A stretch of DNA of 64,000 nt from Sphingobacterium tabacisoli (GTDB lineage Bacteria > Bacteroidota > Bacteroidia > Sphingobacteriales > Sphingobacteriaceae): assembly GCF_017908035.1 (NCBI RefSeq), contig NZ_JAEQMU010000001.1:2498944-2562943 (forward strand), read 5' to 3'. The notes beneath the pieces were generated by a model, which saw nothing but the letters and a program-made list of their open reading frames with translations, was not told the origin of the DNA and did not search any database. Made by a program: the position numbers and the translations under genes. Shown one piece after another: positions 1 through 8,769 of the stretch (its first letter is position 1; every line of letters starts with the position of its first letter).

Positions 1-242
1 GACTTGTCTTCACCTACATAAAACGGAACCTTTACCTCCCGCTCATCCCAGCTCATAACCTCCATCAGCAATCGCTCTCCGGTAAAACCATCCCCTTCCT
101 TTCCACCTGCTACGATCGTACCCTCATAATACTTACCCAGATGTGGTTTAAAAGCCTCCATAAAAGCTTTGGAATTTGAAGTCTGGGCACGAGCCCAGCT
201 AACGCTTATGCTAAACAGCATGAATAGAATAATCTTTCTCAT
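1..242 (-). CDS. Secreted protein, N-terminal 80 residues only
   Basis: This leftward gene starts with ATG at 242 and runs off the left edge of the window, so only its first 80 codons are visible. They open with MRKIILFMLFSISVSWARAQ, a typical Sec signal peptide with a probable cleavage after AQ, followed by a soluble stretch rich in Gly, Glu and Lys. I do not recognise a family from this fragment. The next gene on the right is transcribed away from it, with about 100 bp of AT-rich DNA between the two starts. The product is likely periplasmic or secreted. Confidence 0.6.
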   Translation of the reverse strand, partial: MRKIILFMLFSISVSWARAQTSNSKAFMEAFKPHLGKYYEGTIVAGGKEGDGFTGERLLMEVMSWDEREVKVPFYVGEDK

Positions 243-344
243 AAAAAAACTGGACGATACACCGCCTATTGAACCTAAATAAGTCAAGATAAGAAAAATA
301 ACATTATTTTTTTATTAACTTTATATTAAGCGAATGTTAATAAA

Positions 345-1538
345 ATGAGACTTTGTATCCGATATATCCTCTTAATCTGTATAGGTCTGACCTGTACAGC
401 TCCGTTGTGGGGACAGCAATTGGATACCATCGACTTTTTTAAAAAACCGTTTGTTTTCGACAAATCTCATACTCCTCAGATTCAAATCCAGGGAAAAACC
501 GACGAACAGTCTATTTTACACTTTTACAAGGACATCGAATCAAGGGAATATACACCGCTTATAGAACAATTAACAGCATTTAAAGCGGAAAATAACCTTA
601 ATGACTGGCTTTACTACCAGCTTATCCGACAGGTATCGGAAGCAATAAGCCCTAAAGCCGAGAACTACCATCGCTACACGCTCTATAAATGGTACCTGAT
701 GAACAAATCGGGGTACGATGCCCGCCTAGCGGTCGGCGATGACCAAGTGATATTCTACATCAAAAACAAAGAGGATATCTCGGATATTCCTTTTTTTATT
801 ATCGATGGACAGCAGTTTACCTGCCTTAACTACCATGATTATGGCAAGTTATTCAAACGCTCCGATGTCTATCGTCCTGTAGCAATTACCATCCCTGGCG
901 CAGAAGGCGACTTCAGTTACAAAATAGCGCAAATGCCCGAATTCAAAGATGAGTCCTATGCGGTTAAGAATGTCAACTTTCAATATCAGGACAAAGTCTA
1001 TGAATTTGACATCAAAGTCAATGACCACGTCGCCGGGATTTTTAAGAACTACCCTGGAGTAGATTTCGAGACTTATTTTAATATTCCACTCACTCAAGTG
1101 ACCTATCAATCCTTGATTCCTGTACTCAAGGAGAATATTAAAGGAATGGACACAAAAGGAGGGGTTGACTACCTTATGCGTTTTACCAGATACGCTTTCT
1201 TATACGAGAATGATGATATCAACTTTGGTATAGAAAAACGTCTATCTCCTGAACAGACACTGATGAACAATTACAGCGACTGCGACGACAGAGCGGCCTT
1301 GTTCTTTTTCTTGGTCAAAGAAATCTATAACCTTCCCATGATTGCCATACTATACCCCACCCACATTACGATGGCCGTACAGTTTGAACAAAAAATTGGG
1401 GAGTCCATAGCCTACGAAGGACAATATTTTTCCATCTGCGAACCTACTCCTCAGGGACAAAGCTTAAATATTGGTGAATTAGCCGAGAAGTACAAACACG
1501 AAAAGTACGAGATTGTGTATCACTACAGACCAAAGTAA
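345..1538 (+). CDS. Exported transglutaminase-like protein
   Basis: A 397-residue protein with an N-terminal signal peptide (residues 1-24, ending LWGQ). The C-terminal third carries a Cys in the context YSDCDDRAALFFFLVKE (near residue 313) and a His in THITMAV about 37 residues later, the spacing and setting of the Cys-His pair of transglutaminase-like cysteine proteases. The first 250 residues match no domain I can name. The gene stands alone, between a divergent secreted-protein gene and a convergent DUF6266 gene with a gap of only 26 bp. A periplasmic protease or amide-crosslinking role is inferred from the motif only; the substrate is unknown. Confidence 0.6.
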   Translation: MRLCIRYILLICIGLTCTAPLWGQQLDTIDFFKKPFVFDKSHTPQIQIQGKTDEQSILHFYKDIESREYTPLIEQLTAFKAENNLNDWLYYQLIRQVSEAISPKAENYHRYTLYKWYLMNKSGYDARLAVGDDQVIFYIKNKEDISDIPFFIIDGQQFTCLNYHDYGKLFKRSDVYRPVAITIPGAEGDFSYKIAQMPEFKDESYAVKNVNFQYQDKVYEFDIKVNDHVAGIFKNYPGVDFETYFNIPLTQVTYQSLIPVLKENIKGMDTKGGVDYLMRFTRYAFLYENDDINFGIEKRLSPEQTLMNNYSDCDDRAALFFFLVKEIYNLPMIAILYPTHITMAVQFEQKIGESIAYEGQYFSICEPTPQGQSLNIGELAEKYKHEKYEIVYHYRPK

Positions 1539-1564
1539 GATTTCTTTGCCAATGATTTCTACTC

Positions 1565-2206
1565 TCAATCTAGCTTTCCGAGATAAACAGAATCGGACAT
1601 TTGCCCAGTATAACTATTTTCGAAGCCTATATACACATGCAGTCCCTTACCGCAACAATTAAGTAATCCTGATTGTAAGCGATACTCTCCTAAACGGGCG
1701 GGCACGATGGCAACTCTCATGTCGGCCAACACTTCTACATTCACTATTACCACATTCAGTTTGACCCACTCCTCTAGATTATTCACATCGGGCGGTGTCC
1801 ATGTGATATGCAGATGATCATCCATCAGTTGCATTTCTGCGTTCTCTGGCGTAAATAAAGTCCCTCTAAACGGTTTGAACAATTCCGCTCTCACATAGGG
1901 TTCATTATTGGCATCGATAGCAATGCAATCTTTCCTCACGTGGGATTGCGCTAGATTAGCCGCATTTTGTGTGGGGTGATCTATCAACAAATTCTTATAT
2001 CCATACTTCACGATCGGGAACAAATAAGTCAGAAAATCATTGGTGACCTTAGTTTTCTTTCGATTCAGTAATTCCGCCTGACTCGGTGGAGTCGTCCGTG
2101 GTTTACGGGCACCACGTACAATATTCTGTCCGTTCAACACATAGGCGAACACGCTACCAAATTTACCTCGAATCGGCCCATTTGGGCCATCATTTAGAAT
2201 TGCCAT
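1565..2206 (-). CDS. DUF6266 family protein
   Basis: A 213-residue protein of unknown function. I chose ATG at 2206 because family members begin with a short stretch like MAILNDGPNGPIRGKFGSV; the frame is open 14 codons further upstream, but those codons look non-coding. The Gly/Lys/Arg-rich N-terminus (GKFGSVFAYVLNGQNIVRGA) followed by a PPS-QAELLNRKK helix is typical of DUF6266 proteins, common in Pedobacter and Sphingobacterium. No signal peptide is visible. The upstream DNA holds spaced direct repeats (2320-2356) that could be regulatory. Function unknown. Confidence 0.65.
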   Translation of the reverse strand: MAILNDGPNGPIRGKFGSVFAYVLNGQNIVRGARKPRTTPPSQAELLNRKKTKVTNDFLTYLFPIVKYGYKNLLIDHPTQNAANLAQSHVRKDCIAIDANNEPYVRAELFKPFRGTLFTPENAEMQLMDDHLHITWTPPDVNNLEEWVKLNVVIVNVEVLADMRVAIVPARLGEYRLQSGLLNCCGKGLHVYIGFENSYTGQMSDSVYLGKLD

Positions 2207-2319
2207 AGCTTTAAATTTAGAGTTTACTGATTTAAAACAAGTTACCACTTTATTAACAACAAATTATGTGTTAAAATGTTTTTAACCTAGTCTTAACACA
2301 GCCTATACATAGCTATTGG

Positions 2320-2356
2320 CTATGCTAAGGCTATGTAAACTCTATGTTAAGGCTAT
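2320..2356. repeat. Two direct 15-bp repeats spaced 22 bp
   Basis: CTATGCTAAGGCTAT at 2320-2334 and CTATGTTAAGGCTAT at 2342-2356 differ at one base and are 22 bp apart start to start, about two helical turns. Further CTATG/CATAG half-motifs lie just to the left (2308-2324). The block lies between the DUF6266 start and the end of the MACPF gene, so it could be an operator for the DUF6266 gene. No function can be proved from sequence. Confidence 0.45.
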
Positions 2357-2416
2357 TTAATTGATAGCTTAATTGATAATTAGATACTACCCAATATCCT
2401 ATAAACTTCATTGCTT

Positions 2417-3484
2417 CTACCTTTTGACCTTTACTTGATTTGCTCTGATATATTCCGTGACAAAGGCCTCTACTTTTTGTTTTTTCTCCACATCCGCTAT
2501 AAGCTCCGAAATAGGTAACAAGTTATCTAGACCACCGATGTAAACAAAACGCGAATTATCATCAGTAAGATCTTTCGCCCAATCAGATATATTTACTTTC
2601 GGGTTTACACCAGAGCTTCTATTTACAACTATTTTACTTGGATCTCCACCAATTGCTTCAAAAGCGATTATAGGTCGAACCACATCCTTAAACACCGTGG
2701 AATCGGATGGAGCAAAAGCACCAGAAAATAATCCAAAACATTCATTCAGACCAACATGAAAACTACTTTGTACAGCAGTGTGCTTATCCTTATTGCCGGT
2801 ATACCCTGCTTGGTAGTCCAAACTAAGTTTAGCTCCTGTAAACAAAGAAAGTAAGACATGTGTTCCGTATTTTTTGACTAACTCCTCTGCCCCCAATATT
2901 TTAATGTCAGCTTGAAAACCTTTCGTCAGATACGACATCACTTTGCTTTTGGTATAAAAGATGGTGAGCTGTTTGTACTTTGCAAAGCTATCATACAAGC
3001 CGTAGACATATTCATTTGCAGTTGGATCAGTATCTCCAAAGGGTTGCGTAACATTTCCCTTAAAGTAACTGATATCGGATTTTTCACCTGTCAGCAATTT
3101 TAAAAAACCTTCAGAATCCGCCCCATAAACGGTACGAAAACTTCCTTCCCGAGGGAGACGTATGTCAATAGAACTGGGGTTTTCTTGTGCAAATGCTGGT
3201 GTATTGATTACAGCGTCTTTCACTGAACTTCTGTGGGAATACTTACCCATAACGTCATAACCATACCCCAGGAAATTAAACTCATTATACCCTTCCTTTT
3301 CCTTCACACTATTGCTCTTCGTAAGATTCTTAATCACGAATTTCAGTTCTGCTACTCCCTCTGATTTTGGATCTACAACTTCCGGATCCGGCGTTATAGG
3401 TTCATCTGATGCACTTTTTTTACAGGCAGTGAAACTACCAATCATTATCACCGTTAGGGGATAGATAAATTTAACCTTTAGCAT
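2417..3484 (-). CDS. MACPF-domain lipoprotein
   Basis: A 355-residue lipoprotein candidate. The start at 3484 puts a signal peptide (MLKVKFIYPLTVIMIGSFTAC) directly at the N-terminus with Cys21 as lipidation site; the ORF extends 8 codons further, probably not translated. Residues 206-217 read YGTHVLLSLFTG, close to the MACPF signature [YW]-G-[ST]-H-x7-G-G, with Ala in place of the second Gly. Flanking sequence fits a membrane attack complex/perforin fold of about 300 residues. Related Bacteroidales proteins include the BSAP antimicrobial toxins; others have no known target. Surface-exposed pore-forming or binding activity is inferred. It sits alone, upstream of a DUF6266 gene. Confidence 0.72.
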   Translation of the reverse strand: MLKVKFIYPLTVIMIGSFTACKKSASDEPITPDPEVVDPKSEGVAELKFVIKNLTKSNSVKEKEGYNEFNFLGYGYDVMGKYSHRSSVKDAVINTPAFAQENPSSIDIRLPREGSFRTVYGADSEGFLKLLTGEKSDISYFKGNVTQPFGDTDPTANEYVYGLYDSFAKYKQLTIFYTKSKVMSYLTKGFQADIKILGAEELVKKYGTHVLLSLFTGAKLSLDYQAGYTGNKDKHTAVQSSFHVGLNECFGLFSGAFAPSDSTVFKDVVRPIIAFEAIGGDPSKIVVNRSSGVNPKVNISDWAKDLTDDNSRFVYIGGLDNLLPISELIADVEKKQKVEAFVTEYIRANQVKVKR

Positions 3485-3638
3485 ATTCTCATATTTATAG
3501 TTAATCAAATAAGGGAGTTTATTATTAACTGATAATTAGCTCAACATTAATCTATTGTAAACGATAAAAAATAAAGAATCATTATCACTTCCTTCTATAT
3601 AAATTTCTTCCGAATTGCCAGCTATTGAGTTAATCTTT

Positions 3639-4328
3639 TCAATTCATTTGTTGAATCATGTTATAATACCACATGACATTCTCGTTCACTATCCCCCTCT
3701 GACTATTTTTAACAGACCGAAGCAATCCATCAAGATTATAATCAAAACGACTCCCCCCGATTTCACGAATACGTCCATCTATATCATAACTTACACGCTG
3801 CTCACCAAACTGCCGAATCTTATTATCTAAATTATATACTATATCTTCATCTCCAAATCTCCGAACACGATCATCAATATCATAATCTATTTCAATGGTT
3901 CCAATTCGGCGTATTTTATTATCCCGATTATAGTTTATATCAACATTTCCAAACCTTCTTACTTGTTCATCCAAATTATAGTCGATGTATATATCATCTA
4001 TCTTCCTCACTTTTCCTTCAAAATTATAGTCGACACTAATTTCTCCAAAATGAACTAACAGTCCATCAAAATTGTAAGAGATATCCTTGTCTCCAACTTT
4101 TGACAAACGACCATCTATGTTATACTTAAAGTCAAGGTCGGACTCGTCCTTAACCATAACATATAGTAAATCACCTCTACTAGTCAGCATAAAAATCGTT
4201 GATCCTTTTGGTATAGGCACAAGTAGTTCCTTGCTGTATTTAGATATAGATAATGCCTGTGCGTAACCACGACCTGTATGTAGACTAACAAGTAGTAAGA
4301 GTAAAACTAGTTTAAAAAAATATCTCAT
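3639..4328 (-). CDS. Exported protein of nine 16-residue repeats
   Basis: A 229-residue protein starting at ATG 4328, where a signal peptide begins (MRYFFKLVLLLLLVSLHTGRG, cleavage likely after GYAQ). From residue 69 the chain is built of eight complete 16-residue repeats plus a partial ninth, with pattern Y-[ND]-x-[DE]-x-x-[IVL]-x-x-[FIV]-x-x-x-x-[IVF]-x, many units reading YNxDxxVRRFG. The regular Tyr-Asp/Gly-Arg spacing recalls YD/RHS-type beta repeats but the unit is shorter. The rest of the protein is unremarkable. The start used excludes 17 upstream codons that overlap a terminator. Function unknown; a beta-solenoid surface or periplasmic protein is my guess. Confidence 0.6.
   Translation of the reverse strand: MRYFFKLVLLLLLVSLHTGRGYAQALSISKYSKELLVPIPKGSTIFMLTSRGDLLYVMVKDESDLDFKYNIDGRLSKVGDKDISYNFDGLLVHFGEISVDYNFEGKVRKIDDIYIDYNLDEQVRRFGNVDINYNRDNKIRRIGTIEIDYDIDDRVRRFGDEDIVYNLDNKIRQFGEQRVSYDIDGRIREIGGSRFDYNLDGLLRSVKNSQRGIVNENVMWYYNMIQQMN
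3711..4124 (-). repeat. 48-bp coding tandem repeat array
   Basis: Eight full 48-bp units plus a partial ninth encode the 16-residue repeats of the protein at 3639-4328. Units are diverged at DNA level (about half to two thirds identical by eye) but keep Tyr-Asn/Asp, Asp and Arg codons in phase. Confidence 0.75.
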
Positions 4329-4348
4329 GGTATTGTTTTTATGGCGGT

Positions 4349-4356
4349 CAAATATA
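4349..4356 (-). promoter_or_regulatory. -7 element for the repeat-protein gene
   Basis: Read leftwards this is TATATTTG, a match to the Bacteroidota -7 consensus TAnnTTTG, 20 bp before the ATG at 4328. No good -33 TTG lies at the right distance, and the upstream terminator hairpin begins within 10 bp. Confidence 0.4.
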
Positions 4357-4362
4357 TAAACA

Positions 4363-4393
4363 AAAAGGGGCGACTCCATGAATCGCCCCTTTT
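4363..4393 (-). terminator. Terminator of the TonB receptor/lipoprotein operon
   Basis: AAAAGGGGCGA pairs with TCGCCCCTTTT around a 9-nt loop, giving an 11-bp stem ending in a T run on the minus strand, 23 bp past the stop codon at 4416. Confidence 0.8.
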
Positions 4394-4415
4394 GTTTATT
4401 TTTAATACGGGAATC

Positions 4416-5567
4416 TTAGAAAGAAAATTTCGTCCAAGAGAATGCACCTGTGTTAGCACCTGTTTGCGTATCATTCTTAGTTATTGTAGCACCTTCAGCT
4501 TTTACTTTTGCTGCGTCATACATACTCGCAGGATTAAATGTATAAGTGATTTTAGATGCAGGATTACCCTTACCAGAACCATCAGTAAAGTCAATAATAT
4601 CAGCGAATCTTGAAGTAGCCCCTATTTCTATTTTCAAGTTAGAAATATTAGCTGTTGCTCCTCTTCTGATTTTAACCACATCCACCATTTCACCAGCTTT
4701 TGCAGGCGCTGTAGCTTTGTGTACAATCGTCATATCTTTGATAATAAAGTTAGATTGAGCGATATCATTAGGATTTTTGCCATCCATGTTACCATCGGCT
4801 TCAATTCCTCTTGGATCATCTTCATTCGTAGAAAACTTAGGAGTCCAGATACCATAAGCATTCGTTACAGTACCTGTATAACCTTGTGTAAAATCGAACA
4901 TATCGTCTTCCGAATCTACTACTAATAGGTTCGTTACATTAACAGATCCACCGAAGAACTCGATACCATCATCAGCACCATCTTTAATGTAGATATTACT
5001 AATTCTTGTACCATTACCAACTCCATTCAATGTCAAACCATTATGCTCTTTATCATCGGATATATTAGATCCAGAATATTCGATAATTACATAATCCAAC
5101 TCACCAGAATTATCTTTAACATCATTTCCACCATACATGATTGCTGTATTGATTTCAGTAGGGAATGTACTTTCAGTTGCTTCTGTCGCACGAGAAAGTG
5201 GAGCTTTACCGTTTATGATAACACCACCCCAACCACCAGAGCTTTTTGTGGTGGAAGTAAAAGTAATGGGAGCTGAAGCTGTACCTTTCGCAATGATTTT
5301 AGCACCTTTTTCGATTAATAAATAGGCTGTCTTTTCTGAAGCCGTAATTGTAGTACCTGCAGGAATCGTCAACGTAGCGCCTGCTCGTACAATCGTAGCT
5401 CCTTTTAGGGCAATAGAATTACCTTTTAAAACAGCATCGCTAGTGATGCTACCATTCAATTCTGTTAACTCATTTCCTTGACCTGGCTTACTCGGATCGT
5501 TGTCTTTACTACATGATGCGAACACTAAAGCTGAAACTGTCAAAACTGCAAATAATTTCCTTTTCAT
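4416..5567 (-). CDS. Right-handed beta-helix lipoprotein next to a TonB receptor
   Basis: A 383-residue lipoprotein; the start at 5567 gives MKRKLFAVLTVSALVFASC with lipid Cys19. The mature part has repeated short beta-strand patterns with Gly/Asn turns (IPAGTTI, GGWGGVIINGKAPL, LDYVIIEYSG, NGLTLNGVGNGTRISN, DGADDGIEFFGG), the appearance of a pectate-lyase-like parallel beta-helix. The acidic motif DSEDDMFDFTQGY may bind Ca. It follows the TonB receptor gene by 73 bp and shares its terminator, so it probably acts with that receptor at the cell surface as SusD does for SusC, though it is not a SusD homologue. Substrate unknown. Confidence 0.65.
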   Translation of the reverse strand: MKRKLFAVLTVSALVFASCSKDNDPSKPGQGNELTELNGSITSDAVLKGNSIALKGATIVRAGATLTIPAGTTITASEKTAYLLIEKGAKIIAKGTASAPITFTSTTKSSGGWGGVIINGKAPLSRATEATESTFPTEINTAIMYGGNDVKDNSGELDYVIIEYSGSNISDDKEHNGLTLNGVGNGTRISNIYIKDGADDGIEFFGGSVNVTNLLVVDSEDDMFDFTQGYTGTVTNAYGIWTPKFSTNEDDPRGIEADGNMDGKNPNDIAQSNFIIKDMTIVHKATAPAKAGEMVDVVKIRRGATANISNLKIEIGATSRFADIIDFTDGSGKGNPASKITYTFNPASMYDAAKVKAEGATITKNDTQTGANTGAFSWTKFSF

Positions 5568-5640
5568 TTGTTTATTATTTATCTTATACAATACTAAATA
5601 TTTAAAAAAAACTAACGGTTAAACTAATGTTATCAAAACA

Positions 5641-8481
5641 TTAAAACCTGTATGAGACTCCTAAACTCAAGTCCATACCTCTTTTATAGGACTCTAGAAC
5701 GATATTTTCCTTTGTATCAGTTTCGCGTTCTAACCTAAACTCAGGATTCAACAAATTGCGTACTTTTAAATCGACACCCCATTTTTTGTTAATACTTGCT
5801 GAAGAGATAAAGTCTAGCGTAGGTATTCCCTTCTCAATTACATCACTAAATCCACGTGTACCTAACGAGTAGATTCGGTCACTAAAATAGTTTAGAACAG
5901 CCGTTGATGTCCAGTTCCAATTTTTACCGTGATACAAATACGAAACATCCGCATTCACCAATAATGGAGAGGCTCCCTGTAATGCACTTGTTCCATGCAC
6001 CTTTGTAAATAAAGGATCTACATTCTCTAATTTTTGAGAAGTATATAAATAGGACAAATTAGCCCCTGCCGACAAGACGTTTTCGCCATTAGCTGTGTTT
6101 CTTGTCAATAGGTTCTTTTTCAACTCTACCTCAGCCCCCGCAACAGTCGCTGAAGCACCAACATTATAATAGGTCATTACGTTCGTTCCTGTTTCTGAAC
6201 GTGCAATTGGGTTTTTAAGATTTTTATAAAAGACACCAAAGGATAATAACTCTCCTTTCGTCGGAAACATCTCCCACTTAAGATCAACGTTAGTATTCTC
6301 TACAGGAACTAAATCCTTGTTACCCTGCGTACTGTAGTTGGAAAATGTATTCAGGAAGTAAGCCAACTCCGCAAACTGTGGTAACGTATAACTCATACTT
6401 GCAGAAGCACGTAGGTTGCTATTTTCGGTCAGCGCATATTTAGCATTTAAACTTGGTAAGACATAATTCTTTTTGATAGTGGAAGGACCATCTAACTCCG
6501 TACTCCCCATATTTGTTTGATAAATTATATCCTGATATACATTGTCATATCTTAGGCCCAATACCGTAGTTAACCGGTCTGTAAACTGATAGGTACCCGC
6601 CATCACCATGCTATGCACTTTTTTGTCTACGGAATACCAGTTAGGTTCCAAACCACCACGCAAAGTAGTCTGTTCAAAATATCCGGACTGTAACTTTGAA
6701 GGGTTAAACATAGCGTCGATATTGTTAATATAGTCGCTCGTGATGATACGGTCTCCTTTTATTCTATGCCCAATAATGGTTGCATTAAAATCACGCTTTA
6801 CAATCTCCCCTTGATAACCAAATTCTATCTTACGGTCCAACCCACTGTTTCCATTAACCTTATAAGTTGCGATTGCTTTACTAGTAAGTCCCTTTTCTTT
6901 GATATCTGAATAATAACGTTCGTTAGAATTGGCTTCACCATGTAGCTGATAAATACCGTCTTCGTCAAGGATAATTTTATTGGTACGTCTGTCTGGTTCT
7001 TGTGCTACAACCATATTATAACCTACTCCTAAATCTAGCTTCCAAGCATCAGTGAGCTGCAACTTAGACAACAACTGGTTAACAAAAAGCTGATTATTAA
7101 CAACATGCTGACGTCTAAACAAAACTTTATCATTAGGTTCACGGCTTGCGTCCAATCCAAAATTTTGTTCCAACTCCTGCGATTGGTCATTGATATATAG
7201 CGAGTTGAAAGAGACGGAATGATTTCCAATACTATACTTTAGATTAGCCATTCCCGTCTTCGCGATATTGTATTGGGTTTTCGTCATTTCTTGATCCCGA
7301 ATAATGAGTCCTGAGGTTGTAGTCTGACGAATTGCTCCATTTAAATACTTGTAATCAGAATTCATATTACCGGTAAGAAAAACATTCAGGTTACCATTCC
7401 CGACTTTAAACTTACGACCTCCCGCTAAAGAAAAACTAGAATTGATAGGTTTCTCCATCTCTTTAGTATTCCATTTATTATTAAAATCATAGCTATTCAG
7501 ATCCGCAATTGGCACTTTCTTTTCGCGTAAAGATCCGAACCAGTTTGTCCCATCGATACGTTGCAAGTTTTTAGCATCTATCGCTTGACTATTTACCCCT
7601 ACAGACGCGCCTATTTCAATAAACCCGTCTTCATTCAGGTCTTTGGAAAGTATATCAATATTGGCACCTGCGACATCTCCCCCAATCAAAGGATTGAATG
7701 TTTTATTCACCGCTATACTTTGAATAATTGATGTACCAAAGAAATCCAAGGAGATATTTTTGTTCAAAGGATCCTCTGATGGCAAAGCCAATCCATTGAA
7801 TGTAGTACTGTTATAACGATCTCCCAATCCACGTACGAATACATTCGCTCCCGAAGCAGATTTGGTCACACCACTCATCTTGGTCAATGCACCTTCTGCA
7901 TCAGACACCCCTTTACGGGACAGCTCCTGTGCGCCGATTTTTTCTACAAATAGATTCGAGTTTTTTCGTTCTTCTAATAACGCAAATTCACTAGCCTGTA
8001 CACGTCTGCGTGTCACAACGACTTCATCCAGTGTAGAAGACTCACTGACCAAAACAACACTTACGGTCTCCCAATTTTTAGCTTCTAAAACTACTGGAGT
8101 AACCTCCTTATTATACCCCAGATAACTACTTACTATTTTATAATCACCCTTTTTGGCTACAGGGATAATAAACTCTCCATTCGCATTCGTCGATGTCACT
8201 TTGCTATTATCAGACAAGGACACACTTACTCCTGCTATAGGCTTCATCGTCTCTACGTCGATGATCCGACCCCGGATGCCTAATACCGAAGCTGAAACCC
8301 CATCAGCGATTGAAGCACTTGTCTTCTGCTGTGCATTCAACGTATTAACAGTATCCTTTTTAGTGGACTCCTTTACTAAGGCATTTCCTTTCGGATCTGT
8401 CTTTTGTGCAAATACAACTGAGCCTGCTACTACACCTAATACTAGCAAACCTGCCTTTTTAATGTTTAAATTTAGTTTCAA
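5641..8481 (-). CDS. TonB-dependent outer-membrane receptor
   Basis: A 946-residue receptor. Residues 1-25 are a signal peptide (ending VVFAQ). Residues about 67-155 form a carboxypeptidase-regulatory-like beta domain (RGRIIDVETMKPIAGVSVSL...), followed by STLDEVVVTRRR leading into the plug (GVSDAEGALTKMSGV, FVRGLGDRYN). The remainder is a 22-strand-type barrel ending in the C-terminal Phe motif SYRF. It takes up a ligand across the outer membrane with TonB energy; the ligand cannot be read from sequence. The barrel resembles FepA/CirA-type receptors more than SusC. It is cotranscribed with the beta-helix lipoprotein gene downstream and has a strong promoter at 8505-8532. Confidence 0.85.
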   Translation of the reverse strand: MKLNLNIKKAGLLVLGVVAGSVVFAQKTDPKGNALVKESTKKDTVNTLNAQQKTSASIADGVSASVLGIRGRIIDVETMKPIAGVSVSLSDNSKVTSTNANGEFIIPVAKKGDYKIVSSYLGYNKEVTPVVLEAKNWETVSVVLVSESSTLDEVVVTRRRVQASEFALLEERKNSNLFVEKIGAQELSRKGVSDAEGALTKMSGVTKSASGANVFVRGLGDRYNSTTFNGLALPSEDPLNKNISLDFFGTSIIQSIAVNKTFNPLIGGDVAGANIDILSKDLNEDGFIEIGASVGVNSQAIDAKNLQRIDGTNWFGSLREKKVPIADLNSYDFNNKWNTKEMEKPINSSFSLAGGRKFKVGNGNLNVFLTGNMNSDYKYLNGAIRQTTTSGLIIRDQEMTKTQYNIAKTGMANLKYSIGNHSVSFNSLYINDQSQELEQNFGLDASREPNDKVLFRRQHVVNNQLFVNQLLSKLQLTDAWKLDLGVGYNMVVAQEPDRRTNKIILDEDGIYQLHGEANSNERYYSDIKEKGLTSKAIATYKVNGNSGLDRKIEFGYQGEIVKRDFNATIIGHRIKGDRIITSDYINNIDAMFNPSKLQSGYFEQTTLRGGLEPNWYSVDKKVHSMVMAGTYQFTDRLTTVLGLRYDNVYQDIIYQTNMGSTELDGPSTIKKNYVLPSLNAKYALTENSNLRASASMSYTLPQFAELAYFLNTFSNYSTQGNKDLVPVENTNVDLKWEMFPTKGELLSFGVFYKNLKNPIARSETGTNVMTYYNVGASATVAGAEVELKKNLLTRNTANGENVLSAGANLSYLYTSQKLENVDPLFTKVHGTSALQGASPLLVNADVSYLYHGKNWNWTSTAVLNYFSDRIYSLGTRGFSDVIEKGIPTLDFISSASINKKWGVDLKVRNLLNPEFRLERETDTKENIVLESYKRGMDLSLGVSYRF

Positions 8482-8504
8482 CTTGAATTAATTTTAATTT
8501 AACA

Positions 8505-8532
8505 CAAAAGTATAAGGGGTATATTAACTCAA
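8505..8532 (-). promoter_or_regulatory. Promoter of the TonB receptor operon
   Basis: Read leftwards: TTG at 8532-8530, 17 bp spacer, then TACTTTTG at 8512-8505, matching the Bacteroidota -33/-7 pattern; transcription would start near 8500, about 20 nt before the ATG at 8481. Confidence 0.7.
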
Positions 8533-8583
8533 TATTACCGACAAATTACTTTTAACTCAACCTATTGTTAATTAATCGTTAAC
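8524..8583. promoter_or_regulatory. Possible operator between receptor and ABC cassette
   Basis: The 9-mer TTAACTCAA occurs at 8524-8532 and again at 8552-8560, 28 bp apart; the first copy overlaps the -33 element of the receptor promoter. Just beyond, 8567-8583 is an inverted repeat GTTAA-N7-TTAAC. These could bind a regulator shared by the divergent receptor and ABC operons; this is inference. Confidence 0.35.
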
Positions 8584-8769
8584 TAGACTCCATTCAACAA
8601 AAAAAGGCCTCTTCTACCCCCCGATAACGCGCGTTTTATTTCAGATACATTAATTTTTCTTTAAGACGAAATGGACTTAATCCTGTAATAATTTTATTAA
8701 GATTTTCTATTGTAACCAATTTCCGATACCTTTAAGGTTGAAAATTCACACCGTAGGAATACATTATCC

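Noticed and set aside
3711..4124. Regular 48-bp spacing suggested a CRISPR array
   Set aside because: The repeats are diverged, have no constant repeat plus unique spacer pattern, and encode a 16-residue protein repeat in frame.
4416..8481. SusC/SusD polysaccharide utilisation pair
   Set aside because: The lipoprotein is a beta-helix, not the TPR-rich SusD fold, and no glycoside hydrolase or sensor lies nearby.
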